Numbered from the stretch's first letter, positions 24,031 through 34,471 are shown. The stretch: DNA of 64,000 nucleotides from Candidatus Rhodoferax mariagerensis (GCA_016719055.1 JADKAW010000028.1:1-64000); one strand, 5' to 3'. Numbers and translations: made by a program. Notes: generated by a model from the sequence alone, not told the origin.

Positions 24031-25260
24031 ATGGCAAAAGAGTACAAGGATTTGGTTGTCGGTCTGGACATCGGCACCGCCAAGGTGATGGTGGTGGTGG
24101 CCGAGGTCATGCCCGGTGGCGAGCTCAAGCTGGCTGGCCTGGGCGTGGCCCCCAGCAATGGCTTGAAACGCGGCGTAGTGGTCAACATTGATGCCACGGT
24201 GCAGAGCATTCAGCAGGCGCTTCGTGAGGCCGAGCTGATGGCCGACTGCAAGATCACCCGGGTTTACACCGGCATCACCGGCAGCCACATCCGGGGCATC
24301 AACTCGCACGGCATGGTGGCCATCAAGGACCGCGAGGTCACCCACGCCGATGTGGCCCGCGTGGTGGAAACCGCCAAAGCCATCAACATCTCGACCGACC
24401 AGCGCCTGCTGCTGGTGGAGCCGCAAGAGTTCATCATCGATGGGCAGGACGTGAAAGAGCCGATCGGCATGAGCGGCATCCGCCTTGAAGCCAAGGTGCA
24501 CATCGTGACCGGTGCGCAGAGTGCCGCTGAGAACATCATCAAATGTGTGCGCCGTTGCGGCCTGGAAGTGGAGCAACTCATGCTCAACCCGCTGGCCAGC
24601 AGCCAGTCGGTGTTGACCGAGGATGAGCGTGAACTGGGCGTAGCCCTTGTGGATATTGGGGCGGGCACTACAGATTTAGCAATCTTTACCAACGGCGCGA
24701 TTCGCCACACTGCCGTTATCCCGATTGCTGGCGACCTGATCACCAGCGACATTGCCATGGCGCTGCGCACGCCCACCAAAGACGCCGAAGAGATCAAGGT
24801 TGAAAACGGCTACGCCAAGCAATTGCTGGCCGACCCTGAGGCGCAAGTGGAGGTGCCCGGGCTGGGCGATCGCGGCCCGCGCATGCTAAGCCGCCAGGCA
24901 CTGGCTGGTGTGATCGAGCCGCGGGTGGAAGAAATTTTCAGTCTGGTGCACCAGGTGATGCGCGAGTCTGGCTTTGAAGAAATGTTGTCCAGCGGCATTG
25001 TGCTGACTGGCGGCAGCTGCATCATGCCCGGCATGGTGGAGTTGGGCGAGGACATTTTTCTCAAACCGGTGCGCCGTGGCATTCCCAAATACACCGGCGC
25101 CCTGTCAGACATGGTGGCGCAGCCTCGCGCTGCCACCGTGATGGGTTTACTCGAAGAAGCCCGCACGGCGCGCCTGCGTGGCTTCAAGGTGGCACAAAAG
25201 AACGGCTCCATGAAAACTGCCTTTGGCAGCATCAAGGACTGGATTGTGGGGAACTTCTGA
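24031..25260 (+). CDS. ftsA: Cell division protein FtsA
   Basis: Actin-fold protein that tethers FtsZ to the membrane and recruits later divisome proteins. The phosphate-1 motif is VVGLDIGTAKVMVVV (about residues 9-23) and phosphate-2 is VALVDIGAGTTDLAIF (about 205-220). The adenosine region is GIVLTGGSCIMPGMVELGE. The C-terminal MKTAFGSIKDWIVGNF is the amphipathic membrane-targeting helix. Length is 409. A 141-nt gap separates it from ftsZ. Confidence 0.97.
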   Translation: MAKEYKDLVVGLDIGTAKVMVVVAEVMPGGELKLAGLGVAPSNGLKRGVVVNIDATVQSIQQALREAELMADCKITRVYTGITGSHIRGINSHGMVAIKDREVTHADVARVVETAKAINISTDQRLLLVEPQEFIIDGQDVKEPIGMSGIRLEAKVHIVTGAQSAAENIIKCVRRCGLEVEQLMLNPLASSQSVLTEDERELGVALVDIGAGTTDLAIFTNGAIRHTAVIPIAGDLITSDIAMALRTPTKDAEEIKVENGYAKQLLADPEAQVEVPGLGDRGPRMLSRQALAGVIEPRVEEIFSLVHQVMRESGFEEMLSSGIVLTGGSCIMPGMVELGEDIFLKPVRRGIPKYTGALSDMVAQPRAATVMGLLEEARTARLRGFKVAQKNGSMKTAFGSIKDWIVGNF

Positions 25261-25401
25261 TGCTCAAGACCCCGCTCTGGCTCAGCCGCGCTGGCCCACC
25301 CCGACGATGGCGATGCATAGATCCACCCACAAGCCTTTTGAATCTCTTAATCACCCATTTTTTCAGCAACAATCCACCCCATGAATTATCCGGAGAGCAC
25401 C
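25261..25401 (+). promoter_or_regulatory. ftsA-ftsZ intergenic region
   Basis: A 141-nt gap, the longest spacer inside the ftsQAZ part of the cluster. GC falls toward ftsZ. The strong ribosome-binding site GGAGAG at 25392-25397 lies 4 nt before ATG 25402 and decides between this start and the in-frame ATG at 25381. I could not pick a convincing -35/-10 pair, so a dedicated ftsZ promoter here is only likely from the spacing. Confidence 0.35.
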
Positions 25402-26676
25402 ATGACCATTGAACTCATCGACGAAGAATCGTTTAACCAGGGCACACAGATCAAAGTGATAGGTGTGGGCGGCGGTGGCGGCAACGCTGTGGCCCACATG
25501 ATCGCCAGTGCGGTGCAGGGCGTGGAGTTCATTTGTGCCAATACCGATGCACAGGTGCTGTCCACCAGTGACGCGCACCGCGTGATTCAGCTCGGCTCGA
25601 CCGGTCTTGGCGCTGGCGGCAAGCCCGACATGGCGCGGGAAGCCGCTGAAATCGCCATCGAGCAGATTCGCGAGGCCATTGATGGCGCGCACATGTTGTT
25701 CATCACCGCCGGCATGGGTGGTGGCACCGGCACCGGTGCGGCACCGGTCATTGCCCGGGTGGCGCGTGAAATGGGCATTTTGACGGTGGGCGTGGTCACC
25801 AAACCGTTTGAATTTGAAGGCAAACGCCGCATGGACAACGCCGACAGCGGCTTAGCCGAGCTCGAAGCCAATGTCGATTCACTGATTGTTGTGTTGAACG
25901 AAAAGCTGCTTGAAGTGCTGGGCGACCCGACGCAGGACGAAGCCTTTGCCCATGCCAATGACGTGCTGAAAAACGCTGTGGGCGGCATTGCAGAAATCAT
26001 CAACGTGCCCGGCCATGTAAATGTCGACTTTGAAGACGTGCGCACCGTGATGGGCGAGCCGGGCAAGGCCATGATGGGCACCGCATTGGCCGCCGGCCCG
26101 GACCGTGCGCGTATTGCGGCAGAACACGCGGTGGCATGCCCGCTGCTTGAAGGCATCGACCTGTCAGGAGCCAAGGGCGTGCTGGTGCTGATCACCGCCG
26201 CCAAGGGATCGCTGAAACTGTCGGAGTCCAAACTGGCCATGAACACCATCCGTGCCTATGCGTCGCCCGATGCCCACGTCATTTATGGCACCGCTTACGA
26301 TGACCATCTGGACGATCAGATTCGCGTTACCGTGGTTGCCACGGGGCTAAGCCGTCATGGCATGCGTCCCAAGCTGGTGGTAACCCAGCAACCGCAGGTA
26401 CAGGTGGGCCTGCGTACCGGCACGCATGATGTATCGTATGCGGTACCGACCCAGGACGGTTCTGGCAGCGGACTGCAAACCACGAGCACGCTGGCTGGTC
26501 ATTCAGGCATCGGCAACAGCATGGCCATGGGTGTCGGTCCGGGTTCGCAGCCGGACTACCTCAAGCCCAGCGTCTGGCGCAACCGCACTTCGGCGGCGCA
26601 AAAGGTGGACGCGCTGTCAAATGGCGGCATGGACGACTTCGAGATTCCGGCATTCCTGCGCAAGCAGGCCGATTGA
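25402..26676 (+). CDS. ftsZ: Cell division GTPase FtsZ
   Basis: Tubulin homologue that forms the Z ring. The GTP-binding domain starts IKVIGVGGGGGNAVAHM (about residues 17-33). The tubulin signature GGGTGTGAAPVIARV is at about 107-121, and the T7 catalytic loop lies at NVDFEDVRTVM (about 207-217). A Gly/Gln-rich linker leads to the C-terminal peptide DDFEIPAFLRKQAD, which binds FtsA and other partners. Length is 424. ATG 25402 is supported by GGAGAG upstream. lpxC follows after 22 nt. Confidence 0.97.
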   Translation: MTIELIDEESFNQGTQIKVIGVGGGGGNAVAHMIASAVQGVEFICANTDAQVLSTSDAHRVIQLGSTGLGAGGKPDMAREAAEIAIEQIREAIDGAHMLFITAGMGGGTGTGAAPVIARVAREMGILTVGVVTKPFEFEGKRRMDNADSGLAELEANVDSLIVVLNEKLLEVLGDPTQDEAFAHANDVLKNAVGGIAEIINVPGHVNVDFEDVRTVMGEPGKAMMGTALAAGPDRARIAAEHAVACPLLEGIDLSGAKGVLVLITAAKGSLKLSESKLAMNTIRAYASPDAHVIYGTAYDDHLDDQIRVTVVATGLSRHGMRPKLVVTQQPQVQVGLRTGTHDVSYAVPTQDGSGSGLQTTSTLAGHSGIGNSMAMGVGPGSQPDYLKPSVWRNRTSAAQKVDALSNGGMDDFEIPAFLRKQAD

Positions 26677-26698
26677 GCCGGTTCGGTAAAATCCGCCT

Positions 26699-27574
26699 GT
26701 GCTGAAGCAAAGAACCCTCAAAACCCTGACCCGCGCTGTTGGCGTAGGCCTGCACAGTGGACAGCGGGTTGAAATCACGCTGCGGCCGGCGCAGCCTGAC
26801 ACCGGCATTGTGTTTCGTCGAGTCGATTTACCACAACCGGTTGACATTGCAGTGTCTGCGCTGGCCGTCACCGACACCCGAATGGCATCGACCATCTCCA
26901 ACGGCAATGCCAAGGTGCACACGGTCGAACACCTGATGTCGGCCTGCGCCGGACTGGGTGTTGACAACTTGTACGTGGACATCACGGCTGAAGAGGTGCC
27001 GATTCTGGACGGCTCGGCGGCGTCCTTTGTATTTTTGCTGCAAAGTTCCGGCATCGAACTGCAAAACGCGCCCCGCCGCTTTATCCGCGTTTTGAAGCCA
27101 GTCGAAGTGTGCCAGGGCGAAGGTGCCGGTGAAAAGTGGGCCAGACTGGAGCCTTACCATGGCTACCGGCTCAATTTTGAAATCGACTTCAGCCACCCGG
27201 CGGTCGATTCAACCGGCCAGCGCGTGATCTTTGACATGAGTACGGGATCATATTCCAAGGACATTGCCCGCGCCCGCACCTTTGGCTTTACCAAAGACGT
27301 CGAAATGTTGCGGGCCAACGGCCTGGCTCTGGGGGGCGGCATGGACAATGCCATCGTCATGGACGATTACAAGGTACTCAACGCTGGTGGCCTGCGTTAT
27401 GACGATGAGTTCGTCAAGCACAAGATTCTTGATGCCATGGGAGACTTGTATTTGGTCGGAAAACCGCTGCTGGCCAGTTACAGCGCATTCAGGTCGGGTC
27501 ACGCGCTCAACAACCTGCTGCTGCGTGAATTGCTCAATCACACCGAGGCCTGGGACGTGGTGACTTTTTGGTGA
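26699..27574 (+). CDS. lpxC: UDP-3-O-acyl-N-acetylglucosamine deacetylase LpxC
   Basis: Zinc amidase for the committed step of lipid A synthesis. GTG 26699 gives the family start MLKQRTLKTLTRAVGVGLHSG. Zinc ligands are in HTVEHLMSA (about residue 78) and KHKILDAMGDL (His and Asp about residues 240-244). The catalytic His is in SGHALNNLL near the end. Length is 291. It is the last gene of the division cluster, linking cell-wall and outer-membrane synthesis. Confidence 0.96.
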   Translation: MLKQRTLKTLTRAVGVGLHSGQRVEITLRPAQPDTGIVFRRVDLPQPVDIAVSALAVTDTRMASTISNGNAKVHTVEHLMSACAGLGVDNLYVDITAEEVPILDGSAASFVFLLQSSGIELQNAPRRFIRVLKPVEVCQGEGAGEKWARLEPYHGYRLNFEIDFSHPAVDSTGQRVIFDMSTGSYSKDIARARTFGFTKDVEMLRANGLALGGGMDNAIVMDDYKVLNAGGLRYDDEFVKHKILDAMGDLYLVGKPLLASYSAFRSGHALNNLLLRELLNHTEAWDVVTFW

Positions 27575-27651
27575 CGAAAAACTCGCACCTGACGGGTTTG
27601 CCAAGCTGGCTCGGGCCTGGTAATCCGCCAACGCCGCTGTGCCATTCAGTC

Positions 27652-27828
27652 ATGTTGCTGTTTCGCTGGACCATGCTGATGCTGCTGCTAGCGGCTGGTG
27701 TTTGTTTTGTATTTTGGGTTGGCACGGGCCAGGCGCGTTACAAACACTGGGGACTGAAAATTCTGAAATGGACTTTGATTGCAGCGTTTGGCTTTTTTGC
27801 CGTGCTGGTGCTTGAGCGCGTGGCCTGA
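27652..27828 (+). CDS. Small membrane protein of unknown function
   Basis: A 58-residue protein with two hydrophobic helices: MLLFRWTMLMLLLAAGVCF at the N-terminus and WTLIAAFGFFAVLVLERVA at the end, joined by a basic loop (GTGQARYKHWGLKILK). Both ends are probably in the same compartment with the loop outside them. The frame is open from GTG 27571, overlapping the lpxC stop, but the extra residues are Pro/Gly-rich and not membrane-like, so ATG 27652 is preferred despite lacking a clear ribosome-binding site. It lies between lpxC and a terminator. No family name is known to me. Confidence 0.5.
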   Translation: MLLFRWTMLMLLLAAGVCFVFWVGTGQARYKHWGLKILKWTLIAAFGFFAVLVLERVA

Positions 27829-27875
27829 GCTTGAAAGGTGCTGGTGACTACGCCCTTGTGCATTGGGCTCATCGG

Positions 27876-27903
27876 AAAAAAGCCGCCCCAAAGGCGGCTT
27901 TTT
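27876..27903 (+). terminator. Rho-independent terminator after the division cluster
   Basis: GCCGCC at 27882-27887 pairs with GGCGGC at 27893-27898 around a 5-nt loop, with five A before and five T after the stem. Because it is A-flanked and T-flanked, it can stop transcription from both sides: the cluster on the plus strand and pyk-side transcripts on the minus strand. Confidence 0.85.
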
Positions 27904-28132
27904 GAGATCATCTGAACGACTTTGCCGTGCTGCCAATTTTGTCTCGATCCGTGCCTTGGCGTCAGCCAGTGCGATGGGCAAGTGGTGCGGCAGCTGTGTC
28001 AACAGCTCGGCACGCAGCAAGACCTCGTCAACCCAGGTAGCCTTGCCGATGCAGATCACTGTCTTGAACCTAGTAGTTCGTTTCACCAATCCCAATACAT
28101 GAAATCGTGTCTTTTTCCGTCCTGCGCAATGC
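27904..28132. other. Gap between terminator and pyk, no gene assigned
   Basis: No complete gene is seen. A minus-strand stretch (about 27915-28080) reads like protein (WVDEVLLRAELLTQLPHHLP, then ADAKARIETKLAARQS) but is continuous only with the antisense of pyk upstream and has no start or ribosome-binding site of its own. It may be the remnant of a decayed gene downstream of pyk. No function is suggested. Confidence 0.3.
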
Positions 28133-29563
<1,431 letters not shown>

Positions 29564-29712
29564 GTAGAAGTTCCCGTGTAATAAAGTTTCGCGATTCTCA
29601 CACATAAGCAGTTACAAAGCTGCGTCAAGTTCGCAAGGCATGGCGATGTTTGTGGGCAAATAGCCATTGCAACTTGTTGCCGCTCACACTGCCAGACCAA
29701 TCGCGCGCTCGT

Positions 29713-30342
29713 TTATCTTCCCAGAACTGGAAACAGTTTGATCAATCCATCTGACATCACTTCCACAGCGAGCGCCGCCAAAATCAATCCCATCAGCCGG
29801 GTCATGACGTTGATGCCGGTCTTGCCCAAGCCCCGGGCAATGGGCTGAGCCAGCGAAAAACACAGCGCTGTGGCCAGAGCGACGACCACGCCGTAGCCCA
29901 CCAGGGTGCCAAGTTGCCATATGGTTCGGGCCTTTTCGGCATAAATCACCACCGTGGACATGGTTGCCGGCCCGGTCAACAGCGGGATGGTCAGCGGCAC
30001 CACCGCAATACTGGCGCGCGCTGACGCATCGTGCATTTCTTCTTCGTTGGACTTGGCCTCGGCCGGCTGGGCGTTGAGCATGGCCAGGGCAGAAGTCAAT
30101 AGCAACATGCCACCCCCCACCTGAAAGCTGGCCAGCGAAATACCAAAAAACTCTAAAATATGCAGGCCCATCAGGGCACTGGTAGCTATCACCACAAACG
30201 TGCTGAAAGACGCGATCCAGATGGTGCGACTGCGCTGCTGGGGCGTGAAATCCTGCGTGTAGTGAATGAAAAACGGCACGATGGCCAACGGGTTGACGAT
30301 GGCCAGCAAAGTGACGAGAGGTTTGAAATCCATGGCAGGCAT
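29713..30342 (-). CDS. MarC-family membrane protein
   Basis: A 209-residue integral membrane protein with six predicted helices, opening MDFKPLVTLLAIVNPLAIVPFFIHYT, the MarC/UPF0056 signature with NP in the first helix. PLTIPLLTGPATMSTVV in the middle is the second half-repeat of the same motif. MarC proteins were once linked to multiple antibiotic resistance, but the transported substrate is unknown. Start 30342 or 30333 are both possible. It is divergent from the dienelactone hydrolase gene. A degenerate match to the interspersed repeat may lie at 30145-30190. Confidence 0.85.
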   Translation of the reverse strand: MPAMDFKPLVTLLAIVNPLAIVPFFIHYTQDFTPQQRSRTIWIASFSTFVVIATSALMGLHILEFFGISLASFQVGGGMLLLTSALAMLNAQPAEAKSNEEEMHDASARASIAVVPLTIPLLTGPATMSTVVIYAEKARTIWQLGTLVGYGVVVALATALCFSLAQPIARGLGKTGINVMTRLMGLILAALAVEVMSDGLIKLFPVLGR

Positions 30343-30420
30343 GTTAATCGCCTGCGTTCGTGGTGGCGAAAATCTTTTAGCATTGGACTTGAAACAAGAC
30401 ACCTACACAAGGACGCCACC

Positions 30421-31107
30421 GTGACGAACATGATTGAATTGACGGCTACCGACGGATTTGTTTTTCCGGTTTATCAGGCGCTTGCACACGGCCCGGTAAA
30501 AGGCGCAGTGGTAGTGGTGCAAGAGATTTTTGGTGTCAATGCCCACATCCGCGCGGTAGCCGATGGTTTTGCGGCTCAGGGCTATCTGGCGCTGGCACCC
30601 TCGACTTTTCACCGGGTCAAGCCAGCGGTAGAACTCGCCTACACCCCTGAGGACATTGCCGCTGGTGTCGCTCTGAAGGCGCAGGTCGAAGCGCTGCCGC
30701 CACCGGGCGTACTGCAGGACCTGCAGGCCACCGTTGATCATGGCGTCGCGGCGGCGGGCAAGGTTGGGATGATCGGTTATTGTTGGGGCGGCTTGTTGAC
30801 CTGGCGCGTCGCTTGTCAACTGCGCCAGGTCACGGCAGCAGTGCCCTATTACGGTGGCGGCATGACACAAGCGGCCGAAATTGCCCGTGTGCCCAAAATT
30901 CCGGTGCTGGCGCATTTTGCCAGCCACGATCTGTCAATTCCCCTTGAAGGAGTTGCGGTTTTCAAGGCGGCGCAACCGCACGTTGAAGTGCATCTGTACG
31001 ATGCCAGCCATGGGTTCAATTGCGACCACCGGGCCGCTTACAACGCACCTGCTGCGGCTTTGGCGCGTGAGCGCACGCTGGACTTTTTTGCACCACTGCT
31101 GAATTGA
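30421..31107 (+). CDS. Dienelactone hydrolase family protein
   Basis: An alpha/beta-hydrolase of the dienelactone hydrolase family, cytoplasmic. The nucleophile is Cys in IGYCWGG (about residue 123), the acid Asp in ASHDLSIP (about 172) and the His in DASHGFNCDHR (about 203), so the Cys-Asp-His triad is complete. EIFGVN (about 39) is the usual N-terminal signature with Glu. GTG 30421 has AAGGA at 30409-30413; ATG 30430 is an alternative. Length is 228. No aromatic-degradation genes are adjacent, so the natural substrate is open. Confidence 0.88.
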   Translation: MTNMIELTATDGFVFPVYQALAHGPVKGAVVVVQEIFGVNAHIRAVADGFAAQGYLALAPSTFHRVKPAVELAYTPEDIAAGVALKAQVEALPPPGVLQDLQATVDHGVAAAGKVGMIGYCWGGLLTWRVACQLRQVTAAVPYYGGGMTQAAEIARVPKIPVLAHFASHDLSIPLEGVAVFKAAQPHVEVHLYDASHGFNCDHRAAYNAPAAALARERTLDFFAPLLN

Positions 31108-31160
31108 CTAAATCTCTTGACCAACGACGTCGCTGACAGCCTGCTTGTTGCTGAGGATTT

Positions 31161-32207
31161 ATGAAAAAAACGCTTCTAGCCCTTTTGCATAAAGCGCTGA
31201 TAGCTACGCTACTTGTAGCATTCCAGCATGCTGCGTTGTCTGCTGATTACATTGGCCCCCTGTTCGATGCGCATCTGCACTACAACGAAGAAGCGTGGAA
31301 CGGACAGGCGGGTCCGCATCCGGTGGCCGATGTTCTGACGCGGCTCACGCGCAATGGCGTCAAGGCTGTGGTGTCCAACTCGCGTCCCAATGATGGCACC
31401 CGGCTGCTAGCAGCAGCGGTTGCAACGCAAAAACCCGGCAATCATGGCAGCATGGGGGCACCAAAAGCCGATTTGACGGTGGTGCCATTTATTCGCTTGT
31501 ACCGAACGCGGGACGATTACACCAACTGGTTTCGAGACGAGTCGATTTACCAGATGGTTGAAGCCGAGTTTGCCAAAGGCACGGCCAGCGGGCCTTATCG
31601 TGGCTTGGGTGAGTTTCATCTGTATGACAGTGCCAATGCCGATGGTGCAGTGGCCAAAAAACTCATGGCATTTGCAGAAAATCAGAAACTTGCAGTGCTG
31701 GCGCATGTTGACGATGTGGCGATTGAGCTGTTGATGGCCAACACGCCTTCCAAAGGCCAGAAAACTCGCCTGATCTGGGCGCATACCGGTATCGGTGGTG
31801 CATCGATTGCGCGGGTGGACGCGCTGCTGGGCAAATATCCATTGTTGATGGGGGAACTGTCATACCGGCCCGGTTTGACCTGTGGCGAAGCGACAGGCGC
31901 TGAGCGACTCTGCCCCGAATGGCGCACCTTGTTGCTCAAACACCCCACGCGGTTTTTGATCGGGTCTGATACCTGGGTTAACCAGCGCTGGCAGTATTAC
32001 GACGCGTTGATGCAAGGGTATCGCCAGTGGCTGGGAGATTTGCCCCAAGAAGTTGCGCGCAAGGTGGCCTGGAACAACGGCGCAGCCCCTGTTTGGCCTG
32101 CCACTTTTAGCGCCTTGACGGCTGAGGCACGGTCAACGGTTACTGCGGGTCAAATAGCGCTTGCGCCAGAAAAAAAGCCCCAGGCTGACAGCGACCACCA
32201 GCATTAG
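31161..32207 (+). CDS. Secreted TatD/amidohydrolase-like metal-dependent hydrolase
   Basis: A 348-residue protein with an N-terminal signal peptide (about residues 1-28, cleaved after HAALSA). A metal-dependent hydrolase barrel follows: FDAHLHY (HxH metal site, about 34-40), GLGEFHLYD, LAVLAHVDD, LIWAHTGIGG and FLIGSDTW supply likely metal ligands in the usual order. Substrate unknown. The signal peptide coding region (31164-31220) matches the interspersed repeat of this window in reverse orientation, so the secretion signal may derive from a repeat. The last 25 codons overlap the 3' end of corA on the other strand, and the C-terminal tail (ARSTVTAGQIALAPEKKPQ) looks non-conserved. Confidence 0.75.
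   Translation: MKKTLLALLHKALIATLLVAFQHAALSADYIGPLFDAHLHYNEEAWNGQAGPHPVADVLTRLTRNGVKAVVSNSRPNDGTRLLAAAVATQKPGNHGSMGAPKADLTVVPFIRLYRTRDDYTNWFRDESIYQMVEAEFAKGTASGPYRGLGEFHLYDSANADGAVAKKLMAFAENQKLAVLAHVDDVAIELLMANTPSKGQKTRLIWAHTGIGGASIARVDALLGKYPLLMGELSYRPGLTCGEATGAERLCPEWRTLLLKHPTRFLIGSDTWVNQRWQYYDALMQGYRQWLGDLPQEVARKVAWNNGAAPVWPATFSALTAEARSTVTAGQIALAPEKKPQADSDHQH
31164..31220 (-). repeat. Interspersed repeat forming the amidohydrolase signal peptide
   Basis: On the minus strand it reads GTAGCTATCAGCGCTTTATG, then CAAAAGGGCTAGAAGCG and a T-rich end, matching the 36.6-kb copy closely. On the plus strand it is translated as the hydrophobic core of the signal peptide (residues 2-20). Confidence 0.65.
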
Positions 32208-33302
32208 CCCGATGACCCACCACAGCCCTAGCTGCTGATGAATCAACGGCATGACTTCAAAGTTCATGCCAAAAAAACCTGTCACCAGATTCAGGGGCAA
32301 AAAAATGGCAGTCAGCGCGGTGAGTGTGCGCATGATTTCGTTGGTACGGTTGCTTTGGGCGTTGAAGTGAATTTGGACGGCCGTTTCAGCGTTGTGCTCA
32401 AGCTGGCGTACATGATGCACCACACGCTCGATGTGCTCAAGTACATCGCGGCTGCGCACCTGTAGCATGTCTCGTTCATGCTGGCTCAGGTGGACGTCTT
32501 CCTCAGGCCAGGTTTTCAGGGCTTCGATCCAGTCTTGCACGGCGGTGCGCTGGTCATCACAAATTTCTTCGAGTTGGTGCAGCGACTGGCGCGCATCAAG
32601 CAAAGTGCTCCAATTGGCAAAACGCGCTCTGGGGTTGAGCAGCTGGGCTTGCCAGTGATCGAGCTGATGGCTAAGCTCGCGGCGCAGCGCCAGAAAGCCG
32701 TCCACCATATGGTTGACGATGCGCAGCATCAGGTCAGCCGGGTTGCCTGGCACACCGCGCGCCCCGACTGAGCGGCTGTCTGGGGCGGTCATGCCAGTGT
32801 CGGCACTGGTTGGGCTTGCGCCGGCGCCGGCGGACAACAAGCGCTGGGCGTAGCCGTCGCGCATGGCGCAGTCTTGCGGATGAACCGAAAGCAAAACATG
32901 GTCAAGCACCACAAAGCCCACCGGATTGGTATCTATTCGCCGCAGAATCGGCGGCCCGCTGCGTTTGGGTAAGGATTCGGACTTTCGGCCTTGCGTCAGG
33001 TCGCCTGTGGCAGCCGATTGCGCCAAGCCGCGAAACACCAGCAGGTCATACTGTGAGGTGTAGTCAAAACGCGACGGAATCTGCAGGTTAAGCAGGTCTG
33101 CCACGTGCAGGTCCACCAATTGGAGCGCACACAGCCGCTGCAGTGTGGTCTGAATCTGTGCTTGCATTTGCTCAAATTCGGTTCGGTTACAGGTCAACCA
33201 CAGGTAGCCCTGTGCTGGCAAGCTCAGATCATCCAAGGTCTCGGGCAGTACCCCGGTCTTGAGCTCGGTGACGCTGGTACCGTGAAGCGAAAAGATGCGC
33301 AT
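32133..33302 (-). CDS. CorA-family divalent cation transporter / ZntB-like
   Basis: Pentameric inner-membrane channel for Mg or Zn. A long cytoplasmic N-terminal domain (to about residue 320) contains a helical stalk (EHIERVVHHVRQLEHNAETA). Two C-terminal membrane helices follow (about 325-345 and 360-380). The selectivity-filter motif is GMN in VTGFFGMNFEVMP, preceded by Phe instead of the usual Tyr. The linker around residue 165-185 is Gly/Ala/Ser-rich. ATG 33302 is chosen over TTG 33308. Length is 389. Its 3' end overlaps that of the convergent amidohydrolase gene by 75 nt. Confidence 0.85.
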   Translation of the reverse strand: MRIFSLHGTSVTELKTGVLPETLDDLSLPAQGYLWLTCNRTEFEQMQAQIQTTLQRLCALQLVDLHVADLLNLQIPSRFDYTSQYDLLVFRGLAQSAATGDLTQGRKSESLPKRSGPPILRRIDTNPVGFVVLDHVLLSVHPQDCAMRDGYAQRLLSAGAGASPTSADTGMTAPDSRSVGARGVPGNPADLMLRIVNHMVDGFLALRRELSHQLDHWQAQLLNPRARFANWSTLLDARQSLHQLEEICDDQRTAVQDWIEALKTWPEEDVHLSQHERDMLQVRSRDVLEHIERVVHHVRQLEHNAETAVQIHFNAQSNRTNEIMRTLTALTAIFLPLNLVTGFFGMNFEVMPLIHQQLGLWWVIGLMLVVAVSLGLFFWRKRYLTRSNR

Positions 33303-33361
33303 GCTCAACCTGTTTTCTTGGGTATATTTGCCTGTATCCCTTTTTATATATAGGAATACAG

Positions 33362-34378
33362 CTATCTAATTTGTAGTAATTTGGCGGCATCGCGGGCAAA
33401 ATAGGTCAGCACTCCATCGGCCCCGGCGCGCTTGAAGGCGAGCAGGCTTTCCATCATCACTGCGTCGTGGTCAAGCCAGCCATTTTGCGCGGCGGCTTTG
33501 AGCATGGCGTATTCACCCGACACCTGGTAGGCAAAGGTCGGGATGCGGAACTCGTCCTTGACGCGTCGTACCACGTCCAGATAGGGCATGCCGGGCTTGA
33601 CCATCACCATGTCGGCACCTTCGGCAATGTCCATGGCGACTTCGCGCAGCGCCTCGTCGCTGTTGCCGGGGTCCATCTGATAGACCTTTTTATTGCTTTT
33701 GCCCAGGTTGCCGGCCGAACCCACGGCATCGCGAAACGGGCCATAAAAGGCACTGGCGTATTTGGCGCTGTAGGCCATGATGCGGGTGTGGACAAAATGG
33801 TGCGCTTCCAGCGCCTGGCGGATGGCACCAATACGCCCATCCATCATGTCGCTGGGTGCCACGATGTCGGCACCCGCACCCGCCTGCGTCAGCGCCTGTT
33901 TGATCAGTATCTCAACCGTGGCATCGTTCATGATGTAACCGTCCTCAGAAGCGCGGGGGTCGGGCAGGCCGTCCTGGCCATGGCTGGTGAAAGGGTCAAG
34001 CGCCACATCACACATCAGTCCGAGCTGCGGAAATTCTTTCTTTAGCGCCTGGACCACGCGCGGGATCAGTCCGTCTGGGTTCAGTGCCTCGCGCCCGTCG
34101 GGCGTTTTGAGCGAGGAGTCAATGACCGGGAACAATGCCATCACCGGAATGCCCAGTTTGACGCAGTCTTCAGCCACCGGCATGAGCAAGTCCAGGCTCA
34201 GGCGCTCAACACCTGGCATCGAGACCACAGCTTGGCGTTGCTGTTGCCCATCCACCACAAACACCGGATAAATCAGGTCACAGGGCTTGACCTGATTCTC
34301 GCGAACCAGGTCGCGGGTGAAGCTGTCGCGACGCAAGCGCCGTGGACGGCCAAGCGGATAAATGGCATAGGGTGTCAT
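33362..34378 (-). CDS. hemB: Delta-aminolevulinic acid dehydratase (porphobilinogen synthase)
   Basis: Condenses two 5-aminolevulinate molecules to porphobilinogen in heme synthesis. Both Schiff-base lysines are visible: AYSAKYASAFYGPFRDA (about residue 206) and MVKPGMPYLD (about 259). The metal-site region reads DVALDPFTSHGQDG, with Asp instead of cysteines, which is the Mg-dependent, zinc-free type. Length is 338. The hemJ gene, later in the same pathway, is divergent across a 222-nt gap that holds a small RNA candidate. Confidence 0.96.
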   Translation of the reverse strand: MTPYAIYPLGRPRRLRRDSFTRDLVRENQVKPCDLIYPVFVVDGQQQRQAVVSMPGVERLSLDLLMPVAEDCVKLGIPVMALFPVIDSSLKTPDGREALNPDGLIPRVVQALKKEFPQLGLMCDVALDPFTSHGQDGLPDPRASEDGYIMNDATVEILIKQALTQAGAGADIVAPSDMMDGRIGAIRQALEAHHFVHTRIMAYSAKYASAFYGPFRDAVGSAGNLGKSNKKVYQMDPGNSDEALREVAMDIAEGADMVMVKPGMPYLDVVRRVKDEFRIPTFAYQVSGEYAMLKAAAQNGWLDHDAVMMESLLAFKRAGADGVLTYFARDAAKLLQIR

Positions 34379-34438
34379 GACTGAAGGCTTTCAAAAAGGT
34401 GTTCCCGATCGTAATTTCAAAATATTTTTGTTGCAGGG

Positions 34439-34466
34439 TTGAAAGTCACAATTTTTTTTGTTAAAT
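34439..34466 (+). promoter_or_regulatory. Promoter of the small RNA candidate
   Basis: TTGAAA at 34439-34444 and TTAAAT at 34461-34466 are separated by 16 nt, in an AT-rich run (ATTTTTTTTG). The -35 box matches five of six consensus bases and the -10 box four of six. Transcription would begin around 34472-34474, at the first bases of the structured region. Confidence 0.6.
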
Positions 34467-34471
34467 TAGAC

